A stretch of 64,000 nucleotides of DNA, taken from a bacterium. GTDB lineage: Bacteria > 4484-113 > JAFGCY01. Positions within the stretch are counted from its first letter, which is position 1. Every line of letters starts with the position of its first letter. The position numbers and the translations under genes were made by a program. Below the pieces are notes generated by a model, which saw only the letters and a list, made by a program, of their open reading frames with translations, was not told where the DNA came from and made no database searches. Shown piece by piece: positions 35,838 to 44,316 of the stretch. Location of the stretch: positions 124,001 to 188,000 of the forward strand of contig JADZFO010000038.1 in the NCBI GenBank assembly GCA_020849855.1. Direction: 5' to 3'.

Positions 35838-36506
35838 TTAGGCGCTGCCTGTTGTGCCGCCGGGGCAGCGGGCCAGACTGCGCTGGAGGATCTGCACATC
35901 TGTTGAAACATAGGGCAGGTAGCTGCAGCCCTCAAGGCGGCTGGCCGTCCGGCACAGGCTGACAAGGTCCGCCCGGCCGCACTTGAGCGCGGAGTACATC
36001 GCCTCCGCGAACTCCAGCTCCCATTCCTTGTCCGGCGGCGCGATGGGACGGCGGTTAATCTCCGCGCGCTGCGCGCGCACGCTGGCGAAGAGCAGCACCT
36101 CATCGCGGAGAAAATAGGCCAGCGAGGCTATGCGCGTCGCGCAGCGGAATGCGTCGTCGCCTTCAAGCTCAAGGTAGGGCAGCAGCACTGCGCTGTCGAG
36201 CTCCCGCGCGGCAACCAGAGCATAGTTGTAGCGAAACTCGTCTTCCCAGCTCTCGATGCGCGAGGCGTAATGGTGCGCAAGCTGCGCCATGCGGGGCAAT
36301 GGCCGTTCATCCCACATCCGTGTGCAGGTAAAAACAACCACAGCGATCACGCGCAGCGGGTTGCGCTCCTTGTCGAAGTCCGCGGTCAGAGACTCTTCCA
36401 GGAAGGCCTCCATGGACACCAGCGATGAAATGAAGGCACACGAATCGATGTAGCGGTCGAAGAGCGATCCTTCAATCTTCTTTACTTCTGTTGTTAGAGT
36501 ATTCAC
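35838..36506 (-). CDS. Paralogue 3 of an unknown three-gene family
   Basis: 222 residues, the most divergent of the three: RYIDSCAFISSLVSMEAFLEE, ERNPLRVIAVVVFTCTRMWD, NYALVAARELDSAVL and ATRIASLAYFLRDE align with the other two. Its GTG start overlaps the TGA of the small gene upstream (GTGA), showing translational coupling. Soluble, mostly helical, function unknown. Confidence 0.73.
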   Translation of the reverse strand: MNTLTTEVKKIEGSLFDRYIDSCAFISSLVSMEAFLEESLTADFDKERNPLRVIAVVVFTCTRMWDERPLPRMAQLAHHYASRIESWEDEFRYNYALVAARELDSAVLLPYLELEGDDAFRCATRIASLAYFLRDEVLLFASVRAQRAEINRRPIAPPDKEWELEFAEAMYSALKCGRADLVSLCRTASRLEGCSYLPYVSTDVQILQRSLARCPGGTTGSA

Positions 36507-36727
36507 GAATCACCTGGGCAGTCTTTCAGACAGTAACAGCGGTACAGGGCATTGGCGACTTGCGGCAGGCTCATGGCGTTGATTGTGGCTGGTGCCAAGG
36601 GCGGAACCCCTCCGTCTGGATAGTCATAAACTATCCACCAGGCATCCCAGCGCCATTGGTTAGTGGTACCAGAAGTCATCGACATCAACTGGCCCAGAAT
36701 CTGCTGTTCTGAATACTGGCAAGCCAT
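36503..36727 (-). CDS. 74-residue Trp/Tyr-rich protein opening the paralogue operon
   Basis: Short acidic protein, MACQYSEQQILGQLMSM..., with a Trp/Tyr-rich centre (QWRWDAWWIVYDYPDGG) and two Cys near the C-terminus (CYCLKDC). The evidence that it is real: a TATAAT box (36751-36756, minus strand), a GGGGGA stretch before the ATG, and a four-base GTGA overlap with the next gene. It resembles nothing I know. It could be a small partner or regulator of the three paralogues downstream. Confidence 0.65.
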   Translation of the reverse strand: MACQYSEQQILGQLMSMTSGTTNQWRWDAWWIVYDYPDGGVPPLAPATINAMSLPQVANALYRCYCLKDCPGDS

Positions 36728-36750
36728 AACGTCCCCCGAAACTCGGAGAC

Positions 36751-36756
36751 ATTATA
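36751..36756 (-). promoter_or_regulatory. -10 box of the paralogue operon
   Basis: TATAAT on the minus strand, 23 bases before the ATG at 36727, with GGGGGA in between; a leadered promoter. Confidence 0.55.
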
Positions 36757-36875
36757 TCTGCGCAGACTTTGGCCCTGCGGCAGCGGCATAGTGATTTAAC
36801 CTGATTTTAGGCCTGCCAGAACCGCCGTCAGCACACATCAATTCAGTGCTCGCCCTGATGCCGCAGCAGCAGTGC

Positions 36876-36881
36876 TATAAC
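36876..36881 (+). promoter_or_regulatory. Leaderless -10 box of the methyltransferase gene
   Basis: TATAAC, five bases before the ATG at 36887. Confidence 0.55.
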
Positions 36882-36886
36882 GGGAA

Positions 36887-37939
36887 ATGCGCTACGGAAT
36901 ACGTCCTGACAACCTGCCTGAGCATTTGGCGCTTCTCGCAAAGCAGGTGCCGCTGCCAGTCGTGGACACGCTGCTGGCACTGCTGCAGGCGCGTGGAATC
37001 ATGGCCGCGGTGAAGCTGGGACTCTTTGAAGCCATGCGCGAGGAGCGCAGCCACAGCGCCGCCGAGCTGGCCGGCCGGATGGGCTGCGACGCGCCCTGCC
37101 TGGAATTGCTTCTGCGCCAGCTTGTGTCCTCTGGGTACATGGAGCGCCGCCCGGGCGGCTTCAGCCTCAGCGCGGCGGCGCGGCGCTGGCTGCTTCGCGG
37201 CAGCCAGTTTGACCTCAGCGCATCCGTGCTGTTCTGCTTCCACGAACTGCGCATGCTGGACTCGCTGGAAGAGCTGATCCGCAGCGGCCGCGGCCTGGAC
37301 TTCCATTCCAGTCTTGAGGACCCCGAAGTCTGGCAGGTCTACCAGCGCAGCATGTTTGAGCTGGCGCGCGGGGAAGCCCCGCATCTGGCCGGCCTGGTGC
37401 AGCTGGCGCCGGGTGCCCGGCTGCTGCTGGACATCGCCGGCAGCCACGGCTATCTGGGGGCGGAGCTGTGCCGGCGCAACCCGCCCCTGAAGAGCATCGT
37501 GCTGGACCTGCCGGCGGCGCTGCCGCATGCGCGGGCGCTGGCGCAGGAGGCCGGGATCACGGATGTCGTGGAGCACCGCGAAGGCAATATGCTGGCGGGC
37601 GAGTTCCCCGGCCCGGCAGACGCAGTGCTGCTGAGCAACATCCTGCATCACTTCAGCGAGGCGCAGATCATCGACATCCTGAAACGCGGCCTGCGCGCCC
37701 TGAACCCCGGCGGCAGCCTGCTGATCTGGGATGCCGAGCGGCGCGCCGACAACGCCCGGCCGGACATCGCCGGCGATGCCCTGGCGCTGTGGTTCCGCCT
37801 GACCAGCGAGAGCCAGGTCTATGAAGACAAGGACTACGTGCGCTTCATGAAAGCGGCAGGCTTCAGCAGGGTCAAGGTCAAGCGCAGTATTCTGTCGCCA
37901 GTGATGGTCTGCGTCCAGGGGCAGAAGGCTCAGGGTTGA
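36887..37939 (+). CDS. SAM-dependent O-methyltransferase-like protein
   Basis: 350 residues with a winged-helix dimerisation domain at ~20-110 (AAVKLGLFEAMREERSHSAAELAGRMG; LLLRQLVSSGYMERRPGGFSL) and a Rossmann methyltransferase domain at ~165-340: GARLLLDIAGSHGYLGAEL is the SAM-binding motif I, SIVLDLP the acidic motif II, and LSNILHHFSEAQIIDIL and LNPGGSLLIWDAE the following motifs. This is the architecture of caffeate/hydroxyneurosporene-type O-methyltransferases, but the substrate is unknown and there is no biosynthetic cluster around it. It diverges from the paralogue operon. Confidence 0.87.
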   Translation: MRYGIRPDNLPEHLALLAKQVPLPVVDTLLALLQARGIMAAVKLGLFEAMREERSHSAAELAGRMGCDAPCLELLLRQLVSSGYMERRPGGFSLSAAARRWLLRGSQFDLSASVLFCFHELRMLDSLEELIRSGRGLDFHSSLEDPEVWQVYQRSMFELARGEAPHLAGLVQLAPGARLLLDIAGSHGYLGAELCRRNPPLKSIVLDLPAALPHARALAQEAGITDVVEHREGNMLAGEFPGPADAVLLSNILHHFSEAQIIDILKRGLRALNPGGSLLIWDAERRADNARPDIAGDALALWFRLTSESQVYEDKDYVRFMKAAGFSRVKVKRSILSPVMVCVQGQKAQG

Positions 37940-37964
37940 GGGCTGAGCGTACAGGCTCAAAGTA

Positions 37965-38025
37965 TCGCGCCGGGCGCAGGCTGTGCGCCCCCACATATCG
38001 GATCCGGGCGCACTCTGTGCGCCCC
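37965..38025. repeat. Two GGGCGCA...TGCGCCC palindromes
   Basis: CGGGCGCAGGCTGTGCGCCC and CGGGCGCACTCTGTGCGCCC followed by CTAC, about 20 bases apart, filling the gap between the convergent methyltransferase and pseudokinase genes. Confidence 0.7.
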
Positions 38026-38070
38026 TACCCTTCAGCAACACTGCCTTGTGCCTTGCGACTTTTGTCCTGA

Positions 38071-41000
38071 TTAGCCCAGGTCCTCTTCGCTGACGTCGAT
38101 CTCCGGGTTGTCGTGGATCCTCGTGCGGCCGTCGTCGGACAGGCGGGCGCGCGGCGGGACGAGCATCTTCAGCAGCTTGGTATCCAGCGCGCCGCGGCGC
38201 TTCACCGCCAGCATGCGGTCGCGGAAGGCCGTCCCATGCTGCGGGTTCAGCTCCAGGGCGTGGCTGCAGTAGAGGATTGCCTCGTCATAGTTGCGCACCG
38301 CCAGCAGCTCGCGGCCCAGCAGGGCATAGAGGTCGGCGTCGCGGCAGCCCTCGGCCACCGCCTTGCGCAGCAGGGGCAACACTTCGCGCTGGCGCTTGAG
38401 CTGGCGCAGGATGTCCACAATCTCGATGTAGCTCGCCGCCAGCTTGGAGTTCAGCTCCAGGGCGCGGTCAAAGCAGCTCTGGCTGTAACTGAACAGGCCC
38501 TTACGCTTGTAGGCCACGCCAAGCTGGTGGTGCAGGATGGCGAAGTTCGGGTTGATCTGCAGGGCCTGGTTGTACTGCTCGATGGCCTCGTCAATGCGGC
38601 TGTCGTTCAGGAAGGTGTCGCCCTGGGCCAGGAAGTTGCGGGCCAGCAGGCCCTTCTTGGAGTGGCTGACGCCCTCCTCAGCGAATACCGCCGTGTTACC
38701 GACACCCAGCAGCACGCAGGAGATGGTGCCCTCGAGGCGGCGGCGGATGGCGTCGCCCTTGATCAGCTCCATGGCCTGGGCCGGCTCGCTGGTACTGGTG
38801 ATCAGCTCCTTGATCTCGGAGATCGACAGCGCGCTGGAAAGGTTGCGGCTGAGCAGCAGCAGCTGGTCGCCATCCTTCAGGCGGCGCTTCAGACGGTGCA
38901 CGCGGGCCAGCTCGCCAAAGCCCAGACGGTCGTGGATCGTGTTTGACAAGGCTTTCTCACCGTCGCCGATGACGACCTCGTCGTTGATGGTCCACTTGTC
39001 GTCCGAATGGTCCAGCAGGTGTCCCTGGGCCAGGATGGTGAAATCAGCCTCGCCGCAGCTGTGCAGATAAAGCGTGTTCTCCTGCACCATGCCGACGATG
39101 GCGGACAGGCCATAGTGCCCGGTCTTGCCAAGGCCAAAGGCCTCGCGGTAGAGGCGCTGGTTCAGCAGGTCAAGCACCTGGTCCAGGAACTTCTCGGGGT
39201 CGGTCTTCTGCATCTTGGCCAGCTCAGGGCTGACCGCGCCGGCGCTGAAAAGCAGCTCACGCATGCTCTTGAGGGCGCTGGTGGCCGCGCGGCTGGAATC
39301 GCCCAGTTCATTGCCGTGGCCGACCAGCAGGGCAATCGCGCCGCGGGCACGGTTGTTTACCGCAGGCAGGCGGATGGCCAGGGTTTCCTCACCCTTCTCG
39401 CGGGTGTTCTTGCCCACCATCGACAGCTCGGCGAAATCAAAGCGCAGGTTTGGCACCTGGACCTGCTGCTTCTTGTCGTAGCCCAGCAGGTGGCTGAGTT
39501 CCTCGCCCAGCTCGCCGGCCGCCGCATAGCGCCCGGTGGGGTTCTTCTCCAGCATCCGGATCAGCATGTCCTTGATCTCGGGATGCAGCAGCGAGGCCTC
39601 AACACGGGTGGCCGCGTTCAGGTGCAGGTGTTCGTCGCGGATCTCCTGCTCCACCTTGAAGCAGAAGGGCGGGTGGCCCACCATCATCTCGAAGAGCAGG
39701 ATGCCCAGCTGGTAGATATCGCTGCGCTGGTCCTGGCTCTGCTGGCGGATGAACTCCGGGGTGTAATACTCGGCGCCGATGAAGTTCAGGTTGCCATTCT
39801 GCAGGAAGGCATCCGCCACCAGCGGGTCGGCGATCTTGACCGAGCGCAGGTCCGTGGTCAGGAAGATATTGCTCGGGCGCAGGGCGCCGTGATAAGGCAG
39901 GTGGTGGAAGTAGAGGCCCTCAAGGCCCTTGCAGATCTGGAAAACGATGCGGCCGGCATCAGGCATCGGCAGGGTGCCGCGCTTGATCAGCAGCTGCTCG
40001 AGGCTCTGCAGGCCGGACTCCATGGCGATATAGCCGTTCTCGAAGTGGATGCCGACGTCATAGACCTGCAGGACATTCTCGTGATGGATGTTCGGCAAGG
40101 CCTTGAAGCGGGTCTGGAACAGACCCTGCAGCTCGGGATGGCTGCGCAGGTCGACCAGCTTGACCACGCAGCGCTGCTGGCCGTCCTCGGAGCGGGTGTC
40201 GATCGCGGAATAGATGCGGCTGACGCGGCCCGAGCCGATCTCGGAGACCAGCTTGAAGCGGCCGTTGATCAGGGTATCGAGGATGAAGGTCTGGAAGCGC
40301 AGGCCGGACTGTTCTTCGCCGCAGAGCTTCTGGACATCATCCAGGGCCTGCTTGAAACCGCCGTAGCGCTGCTCCAGGACCGGAGAAAGCAATTTGTATA
40401 GCAGCTCCTGCACCGGCAGGGGCAGCTTGGTTTCGTCACTGAGCACCTGGCGCAGGCGGTCGGGACGCAGGCGCTCGGCCGGCGGGAAGATGGCGCTGGC
40501 CGGGGTGGCCGTGGCCAGCTCCAGCGCGATCAGGCCGAGGCCGTAAAGGTCGCACTGCTGCGCGGAGAAGAGGCCGCTGGGCGCGCCGTCGAAACCCTCG
40601 GGCAATGCGCCCGCCTCGCCGGCGGCGCCGTTATCCTGGCCCGCCTCAAAGCCGTGGCCGCTCTCCAGGGCCGGCAGTCCGGCCAGCAGCTCGCGTGGCG
40701 GCAGATAGGCCAGCAGGTTGGCGGCTTCAGAAGTCAGCGCCAGATCGTCATGGATCGTGACCGTCGGATAGCCAAAGAAGCCCAGCTTGACCTGGCCCTG
40801 TTCCAGGCTGATGCGGATGTTGTCCGGGTGAACACTCTGGTGCGAAAGCACTTCCTTGCTCTCGGCAAAGAGCAGCGCGCGCAGCACACCGCGCATCAGC
40901 ACCAGCAGCTCAGCCGGCGGCAGGGCCTTGAGGTTCTCGAACTGGCTCAGGGGCCGGCCGAAATCGGGATAGACAAGGTAGGGACGCCCTTCCTTGCCGC

Positions 41001-41361
41001 CGAAGGCCAGCGGCCGCAGCACGTTCTCGTGCTCTTTCTGGGCCAGGATGATGTTGACGCGCTTGAGCTCCTCGAGCTGCTCGACGGAAATCAGCGGATC
41101 GTTGATCAGCAGACAGACCACTGGCTGCTGGTCCTCAAGGCTGAAACCTGAGTAGCGGTCGCCCAGAACGCCCTGCGATTGCAGGTTATTAATGTGAAAT
41201 CTGTCTACCTGGAAGGGTATCTGCATGCCTCGCCCCAATCGTTCCTGATTATATCGGGCTGGCAGCGTCTGCCCTGCACTCTCCATGCCCCCATTGATTC
41301 CCCCGAACTCGATGGTGTCATGCGCACCGTTGACTGATGTCTCCGGCAGTCCTAGACCCAT
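38071..41361 (-). CDS. Double pseudokinase / pseudophosphatase / TPR protein
   Basis: 1096 residues, cytoplasmic. Order: kinase-like domain 1 (~64-344), kinase-like domain 2 (~357-620), PP2C-like domain (~655-890) and TPR repeats (~914-1055). All three enzyme domains lack catalytic residues. Domain 1 has HQSVHPDN where HRDLKPEN is expected, LGFFG for DFG and no VAIK lysine. Domain 2 keeps a VVKL lysine but has HGALRPSN and ADPL. The PP2C-like part has LVGHGNELG for DGMGGH and LSRNLS for SDGLS. TPRs are clear (IDEAIEQYNQALQINPNFAI). It may act as a regulated scaffold rather than an enzyme; that is inference. A ribosome-binding stretch GGGGTGGTGA precedes the ATG. Confidence 0.85.
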   Translation of the reverse strand: MGLGLPETSVNGAHDTIEFGGINGGMESAGQTLPARYNQERLGRGMQIPFQVDRFHINNLQSQGVLGDRYSGFSLEDQQPVVCLLINDPLISVEQLEELKRVNIILAQKEHENVLRPLAFGGKEGRPYLVYPDFGRPLSQFENLKALPPAELLVLMRGVLRALLFAESKEVLSHQSVHPDNIRISLEQGQVKLGFFGYPTVTIHDDLALTSEAANLLAYLPPRELLAGLPALESGHGFEAGQDNGAAGEAGALPEGFDGAPSGLFSAQQCDLYGLGLIALELATATPASAIFPPAERLRPDRLRQVLSDETKLPLPVQELLYKLLSPVLEQRYGGFKQALDDVQKLCGEEQSGLRFQTFILDTLINGRFKLVSEIGSGRVSRIYSAIDTRSEDGQQRCVVKLVDLRSHPELQGLFQTRFKALPNIHHENVLQVYDVGIHFENGYIAMESGLQSLEQLLIKRGTLPMPDAGRIVFQICKGLEGLYFHHLPYHGALRPSNIFLTTDLRSVKIADPLVADAFLQNGNLNFIGAEYYTPEFIRQQSQDQRSDIYQLGILLFEMMVGHPPFCFKVEQEIRDEHLHLNAATRVEASLLHPEIKDMLIRMLEKNPTGRYAAAGELGEELSHLLGYDKKQQVQVPNLRFDFAELSMVGKNTREKGEETLAIRLPAVNNRARGAIALLVGHGNELGDSSRAATSALKSMRELLFSAGAVSPELAKMQKTDPEKFLDQVLDLLNQRLYREAFGLGKTGHYGLSAIVGMVQENTLYLHSCGEADFTILAQGHLLDHSDDKWTINDEVVIGDGEKALSNTIHDRLGFGELARVHRLKRRLKDGDQLLLLSRNLSSALSISEIKELITSTSEPAQAMELIKGDAIRRRLEGTISCVLLGVGNTAVFAEEGVSHSKKGLLARNFLAQGDTFLNDSRIDEAIEQYNQALQINPNFAILHHQLGVAYKRKGLFSYSQSCFDRALELNSKLAASYIEIVDILRQLKRQREVLPLLRKAVAEGCRDADLYALLGRELLAVRNYDEAILYCSHALELNPQHGTAFRDRMLAVKRRGALDTKLLKMLVPPRARLSDDGRTRIHDNPEIDVSEEDLG

Positions 41362-41498
41362 TTCGTCACCACCCCATGGTTTGTCACTTATATAGAGTAT
41401 GTCTTACCCGCTTAGGTTGCGTTAGAAGAAGGACAAAGTTTGGATAAGTCAGGCAACAAGCAATCAAAAGCCGGGTCGAATGCAGGCCTGGCCTGCAT

Positions 41499-42188
41499 TC
41501 AGGCCGCTCCGGCCGCAGCTGTAAATTCTGCTTCCAGGGCTGCCATCACGTCCTCCGCGCTGCAGTCGAGCCCCTGCTCCTCCAGGCTGGTGACGAAATC
41601 GCTGTGCCGTACCCCGGGGCGGTTGGGCGGAATAGGAAGGTAGCGCTCAATGGCGGCAATGTCGCAGCGCAGCATCAGGGTGGCGTGGTGCAGCACAAGG
41701 CCGCTGGACAGGCGCATGGCAGAGCCGCTGACCTTGCGGCCGCTCAGTGCTATGTCAGACAGGCCGCTGGCGCTGAAGCCCGGGCCGAGGCGGGCAAAGG
41801 CGCGCAGGGCCAGGCCGCGGAAGTACTCGATGAAATGCGTGGTCGCCGGCCCGCCGGGCTGTCCGGTCTGCGCCGCCTCCACGCTGGCCCGCGAGAGTAT
41901 GAAGCTAAAGTTCAGGTTATGCAGGTCGTGATAGACCGTGCCGCCGCCGGAGAAGCGCCGCAGCACCGGGATGCCGTCCGCCGCGCAGGCCTGCTGGTCG
42001 ACCCACTCCTCATCCCTGTTGCTGCGGCCCAGGACCACGCAGGGCGAATTGACATAGAACAGCAGGGTCGGCCGGACTGCTGCGCTGTTTTGCGGCCGCA
42101 GGCTGTCATATAGCGCTTCTTCATGGGCGAGGTTGGCGGCGGGATCGTGCCCCGCCCGGCGGAGTACCTGGATCTGCACACTTCGCAT
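41499..42188 (-). CDS. Lipoate-protein ligase A family protein
   Basis: 229 residues of the biotin/lipoate ligase catalytic fold: YVNSPCVVLGRSN, the RRFSGGGTVYHDLHNLNFSF signature, the lysine motif GRKVSGSAMR and HHATLMLRCDI. It attaches lipoate or octanoate to the E2 or GcvH proteins of keto-acid dehydrogenases. It is shorter than E. coli LplA, lacking the C-terminal accessory domain, so it may be a LipM-like octanoyltransferase or need a partner. Starts at ATG 42188. No lipoyl-domain protein is nearby. Confidence 0.88.
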   Translation of the reverse strand: MRSVQIQVLRRAGHDPAANLAHEEALYDSLRPQNSAAVRPTLLFYVNSPCVVLGRSNRDEEWVDQQACAADGIPVLRRFSGGGTVYHDLHNLNFSFILSRASVEAAQTGQPGGPATTHFIEYFRGLALRAFARLGPGFSASGLSDIALSGRKVSGSAMRLSSGLVLHHATLMLRCDIAAIERYLPIPPNRPGVRHSDFVTSLEEQGLDCSAEDVMAALEAEFTAAAGAA

Positions 42189-42311
42189 TCTAGGCTCTGC
42201 CTTCGCTCGTCAGATCCTGGCCCGGACGCTCCATCAAAAGCTGCATAAAGGTGAAACTATGAACGCTGGCCGCTGCTCTTAGCCCGGTTTGCCCAAGCCA
42301 TGGAGGTTGAA

Positions 42312-44219
42312 ATGCAAACGGCAAGAAGCAATTGGAAGCGCGTCCCCGGCACATTGTGTGTGCTGCTGATCCTCTCCGCACTGGGCTGCGGCGGCGGCCA
42401 TGAGGGCGCCTTCGGCAACACCCTGGAGAACAGCACCGCCCCGGCAAGCCTGCCGGGCAGCACGCTTAGTCCCGCGCCGCCGGCTTTGGCTGCGCCCGCT
42501 GCCCGGGTCAGTTCCGGCATCTTCGAGCCGGGCGAGCTGTACCAGAGCAGCGCCTCCGGCGCAAGCTGGAGCGGCAGCACTGTGAGCCTTGACGCCGGCG
42601 GACTGGACCTGGCCTACAGCGTGGTGGGCCTCAATGCAGACGCCGGACTGCTGGAGCAGGTCAGCCTGCAGGGCAGCGGCAGCGCGGTCTGGCTGGGCGT
42701 CAGCAACTATGCCAGCTCTGCCTGGGACTGGGTCGCCGGCCCGCTGGACGCTGAAACTGAAACGACCCTGCATGTACTGGACAGCAGCAGCCCGGACTGC
42801 TATTCGCCGGACGGCAGCATCTATCTGGCGCTGGTGACGACCGCGCAGGCCAGCCTGAGGCTGGAATGCAGCTTCAGCGACGCTCAGCTCAGCGTGGCGC
42901 TGAGCGGGCCGGACATCGGCAATGAGTGCCTGCCCCTGCTGGGCGTCAACGCCGGCCCCTACCCTTCTGGCGAGCCAGGCAACCCGGACCTGATTGAGCA
43001 GTACCACGCCGTCGGGGTGAACTATGTCCGCACCCACGACTTCTATGGCCCGCTGGACCTGGCACAGATGTATCCCGACCGCGATGCGAACCCGACACTG
43101 GAGTCCAGCTTCGACTTCACAGAGAGCGATCTGCGCTGGCAGGCGATCCTGGACAGCGGCGCGCGGCCTTATCTGCGCCTGGGCGACAGCTTTAACAACC
43201 CGACACCTCCGGAGAACCCGATGCAGCGGGCGCGGATGGCTGAGGCCTGCGTGCAGATCATCAAGCACTACATGGAGGGGCAGTGGGGCGGCTTCAACAC
43301 ACCCATCGACTACGTTGAGATCTGGAACGAGCCGGACGGCCAGTTCTGGCCCGGCCACAGCCAGGCTGAGTTCTTCCAGTTCTTCGCCGCCGTAGAGAAC
43401 GCGATCCACGCCCAGTGGCCGGTGCTCAAGGTTGGCGGTCCGGGCTTCACCCCGGCCGGCTATCTGACCCCTTCAGGCCAGGCTTATGTCATTGACTTCC
43501 TGGACTATATGTCGGTCTATGCCACGCGCCTCGACTTCATCTCCTGGCACATGTACTCCAACAACCCGCAGGATTTCGCTGAGGCCGCAGCCTGGTACCG
43601 CGTGCAGCTTGACGACAACGGCTTCGCCGCCGCCGAGAACCACATCACGGAGTGGAACACCTCCATCAGCAATGACGGAACGCAGACGGATGAAGAGATC
43701 GAGCTGCGCAGCGGGCCGACGGGCGCGGCCCTGCTGAGCGCGAGCTGGATCGAGCTGCAGCAGAGCGATGTGGCGGTGTCCTGCTTCTATCGCGGGCCGG
43801 ACCCGAACATTGAAGTCCCCAGCTTCTATGGGATGTGGTACGCCGATGGAACGCCGAAGAAGATCGGCGAGGCCTTTGCCCTCTGGCGCGAGTTCTGCCA
43901 CAGCGGCAGCTTCCAGAGCCTTGAGCTGAGCGGAGAGGGCGCGGAGCAGCTCTATGCCCTCGTCGGCCGCGACAGCGAAAGTGACTATCTGCTGCTGCTG
44001 GCGAACACCTCAGACAACGCGGTGACCTACAGCCTGGACTTCCAGGACATCATCAGCGGCGAGCTCAGCCCGGTGCAGGAACTGTACCGCTGCACCCTTC
44101 GCGAGGTCAGCGCCGATGACGACGGCCGCGCGATACATGACCTGCCGCTGAGCACCGTCTCCATCCCGGCACACGCTGTGCAGCTGCTGAAGGTGGACTG
44201 GTACGACAGCGACGACTAA
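42312..44219 (+). CDS. GH39-like glycoside hydrolase lipoprotein
   Basis: 635 residues, lipobox LSALGC. Residues ~65-190 are the shared lipoprotein module (AVWLGVSNYASSAWDW; YSPDGSIYLALV). The rest is a TIM-barrel glycosidase of clan GH-A with GH39 character: VEIWNEPDGQFW with the likely acid/base Glu340, and HITEWNTS with the likely nucleophile Glu447. A small beta domain ends the protein. GH39 includes beta-xylosidases and iduronidases, so it probably cleaves plant or glycosaminoglycan-like sugars at the cell surface. ATG 42312 is chosen over 42300 because GGAGG lies just before it. Confidence 0.85.
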   Translation: MQTARSNWKRVPGTLCVLLILSALGCGGGHEGAFGNTLENSTAPASLPGSTLSPAPPALAAPAARVSSGIFEPGELYQSSASGASWSGSTVSLDAGGLDLAYSVVGLNADAGLLEQVSLQGSGSAVWLGVSNYASSAWDWVAGPLDAETETTLHVLDSSSPDCYSPDGSIYLALVTTAQASLRLECSFSDAQLSVALSGPDIGNECLPLLGVNAGPYPSGEPGNPDLIEQYHAVGVNYVRTHDFYGPLDLAQMYPDRDANPTLESSFDFTESDLRWQAILDSGARPYLRLGDSFNNPTPPENPMQRARMAEACVQIIKHYMEGQWGGFNTPIDYVEIWNEPDGQFWPGHSQAEFFQFFAAVENAIHAQWPVLKVGGPGFTPAGYLTPSGQAYVIDFLDYMSVYATRLDFISWHMYSNNPQDFAEAAAWYRVQLDDNGFAAAENHITEWNTSISNDGTQTDEEIELRSGPTGAALLSASWIELQQSDVAVSCFYRGPDPNIEVPSFYGMWYADGTPKKIGEAFALWREFCHSGSFQSLELSGEGAEQLYALVGRDSESDYLLLLANTSDNAVTYSLDFQDIISGELSPVQELYRCTLREVSADDDGRAIHDLPLSTVSIPAHAVQLLKVDWYDSDD

Positions 44220-44268
44220 GGCGTGAAGCTGCGCAGCAGCAGGCTTCGCCAGCGATGGCACCAGCCCA

Positions 44269-44293
44269 GGCGGCCCGTGTAATGCGGGCCGCC
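44269..44293. terminator. Hairpin between GH39-like and DUF6544-like genes
   Basis: Perfect eight-pair stem GGCGGCCC/GGGCCGCC with a nine-base loop, about 50 bases after the GH39-like stop. No T-run follows, so termination is uncertain. Confidence 0.45.
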
Positions 44294-44316
44294 GCTGCGC
44301 TGTATCATCCCCTGCT

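Noticed and set aside
34318-36506. Three paralogues as a toxin-immunity or phage-defence array
   Set aside because: No toxin, nuclease, reverse transcriptase or phage gene is next to them; the idea is kept only as one possibility in the findings.
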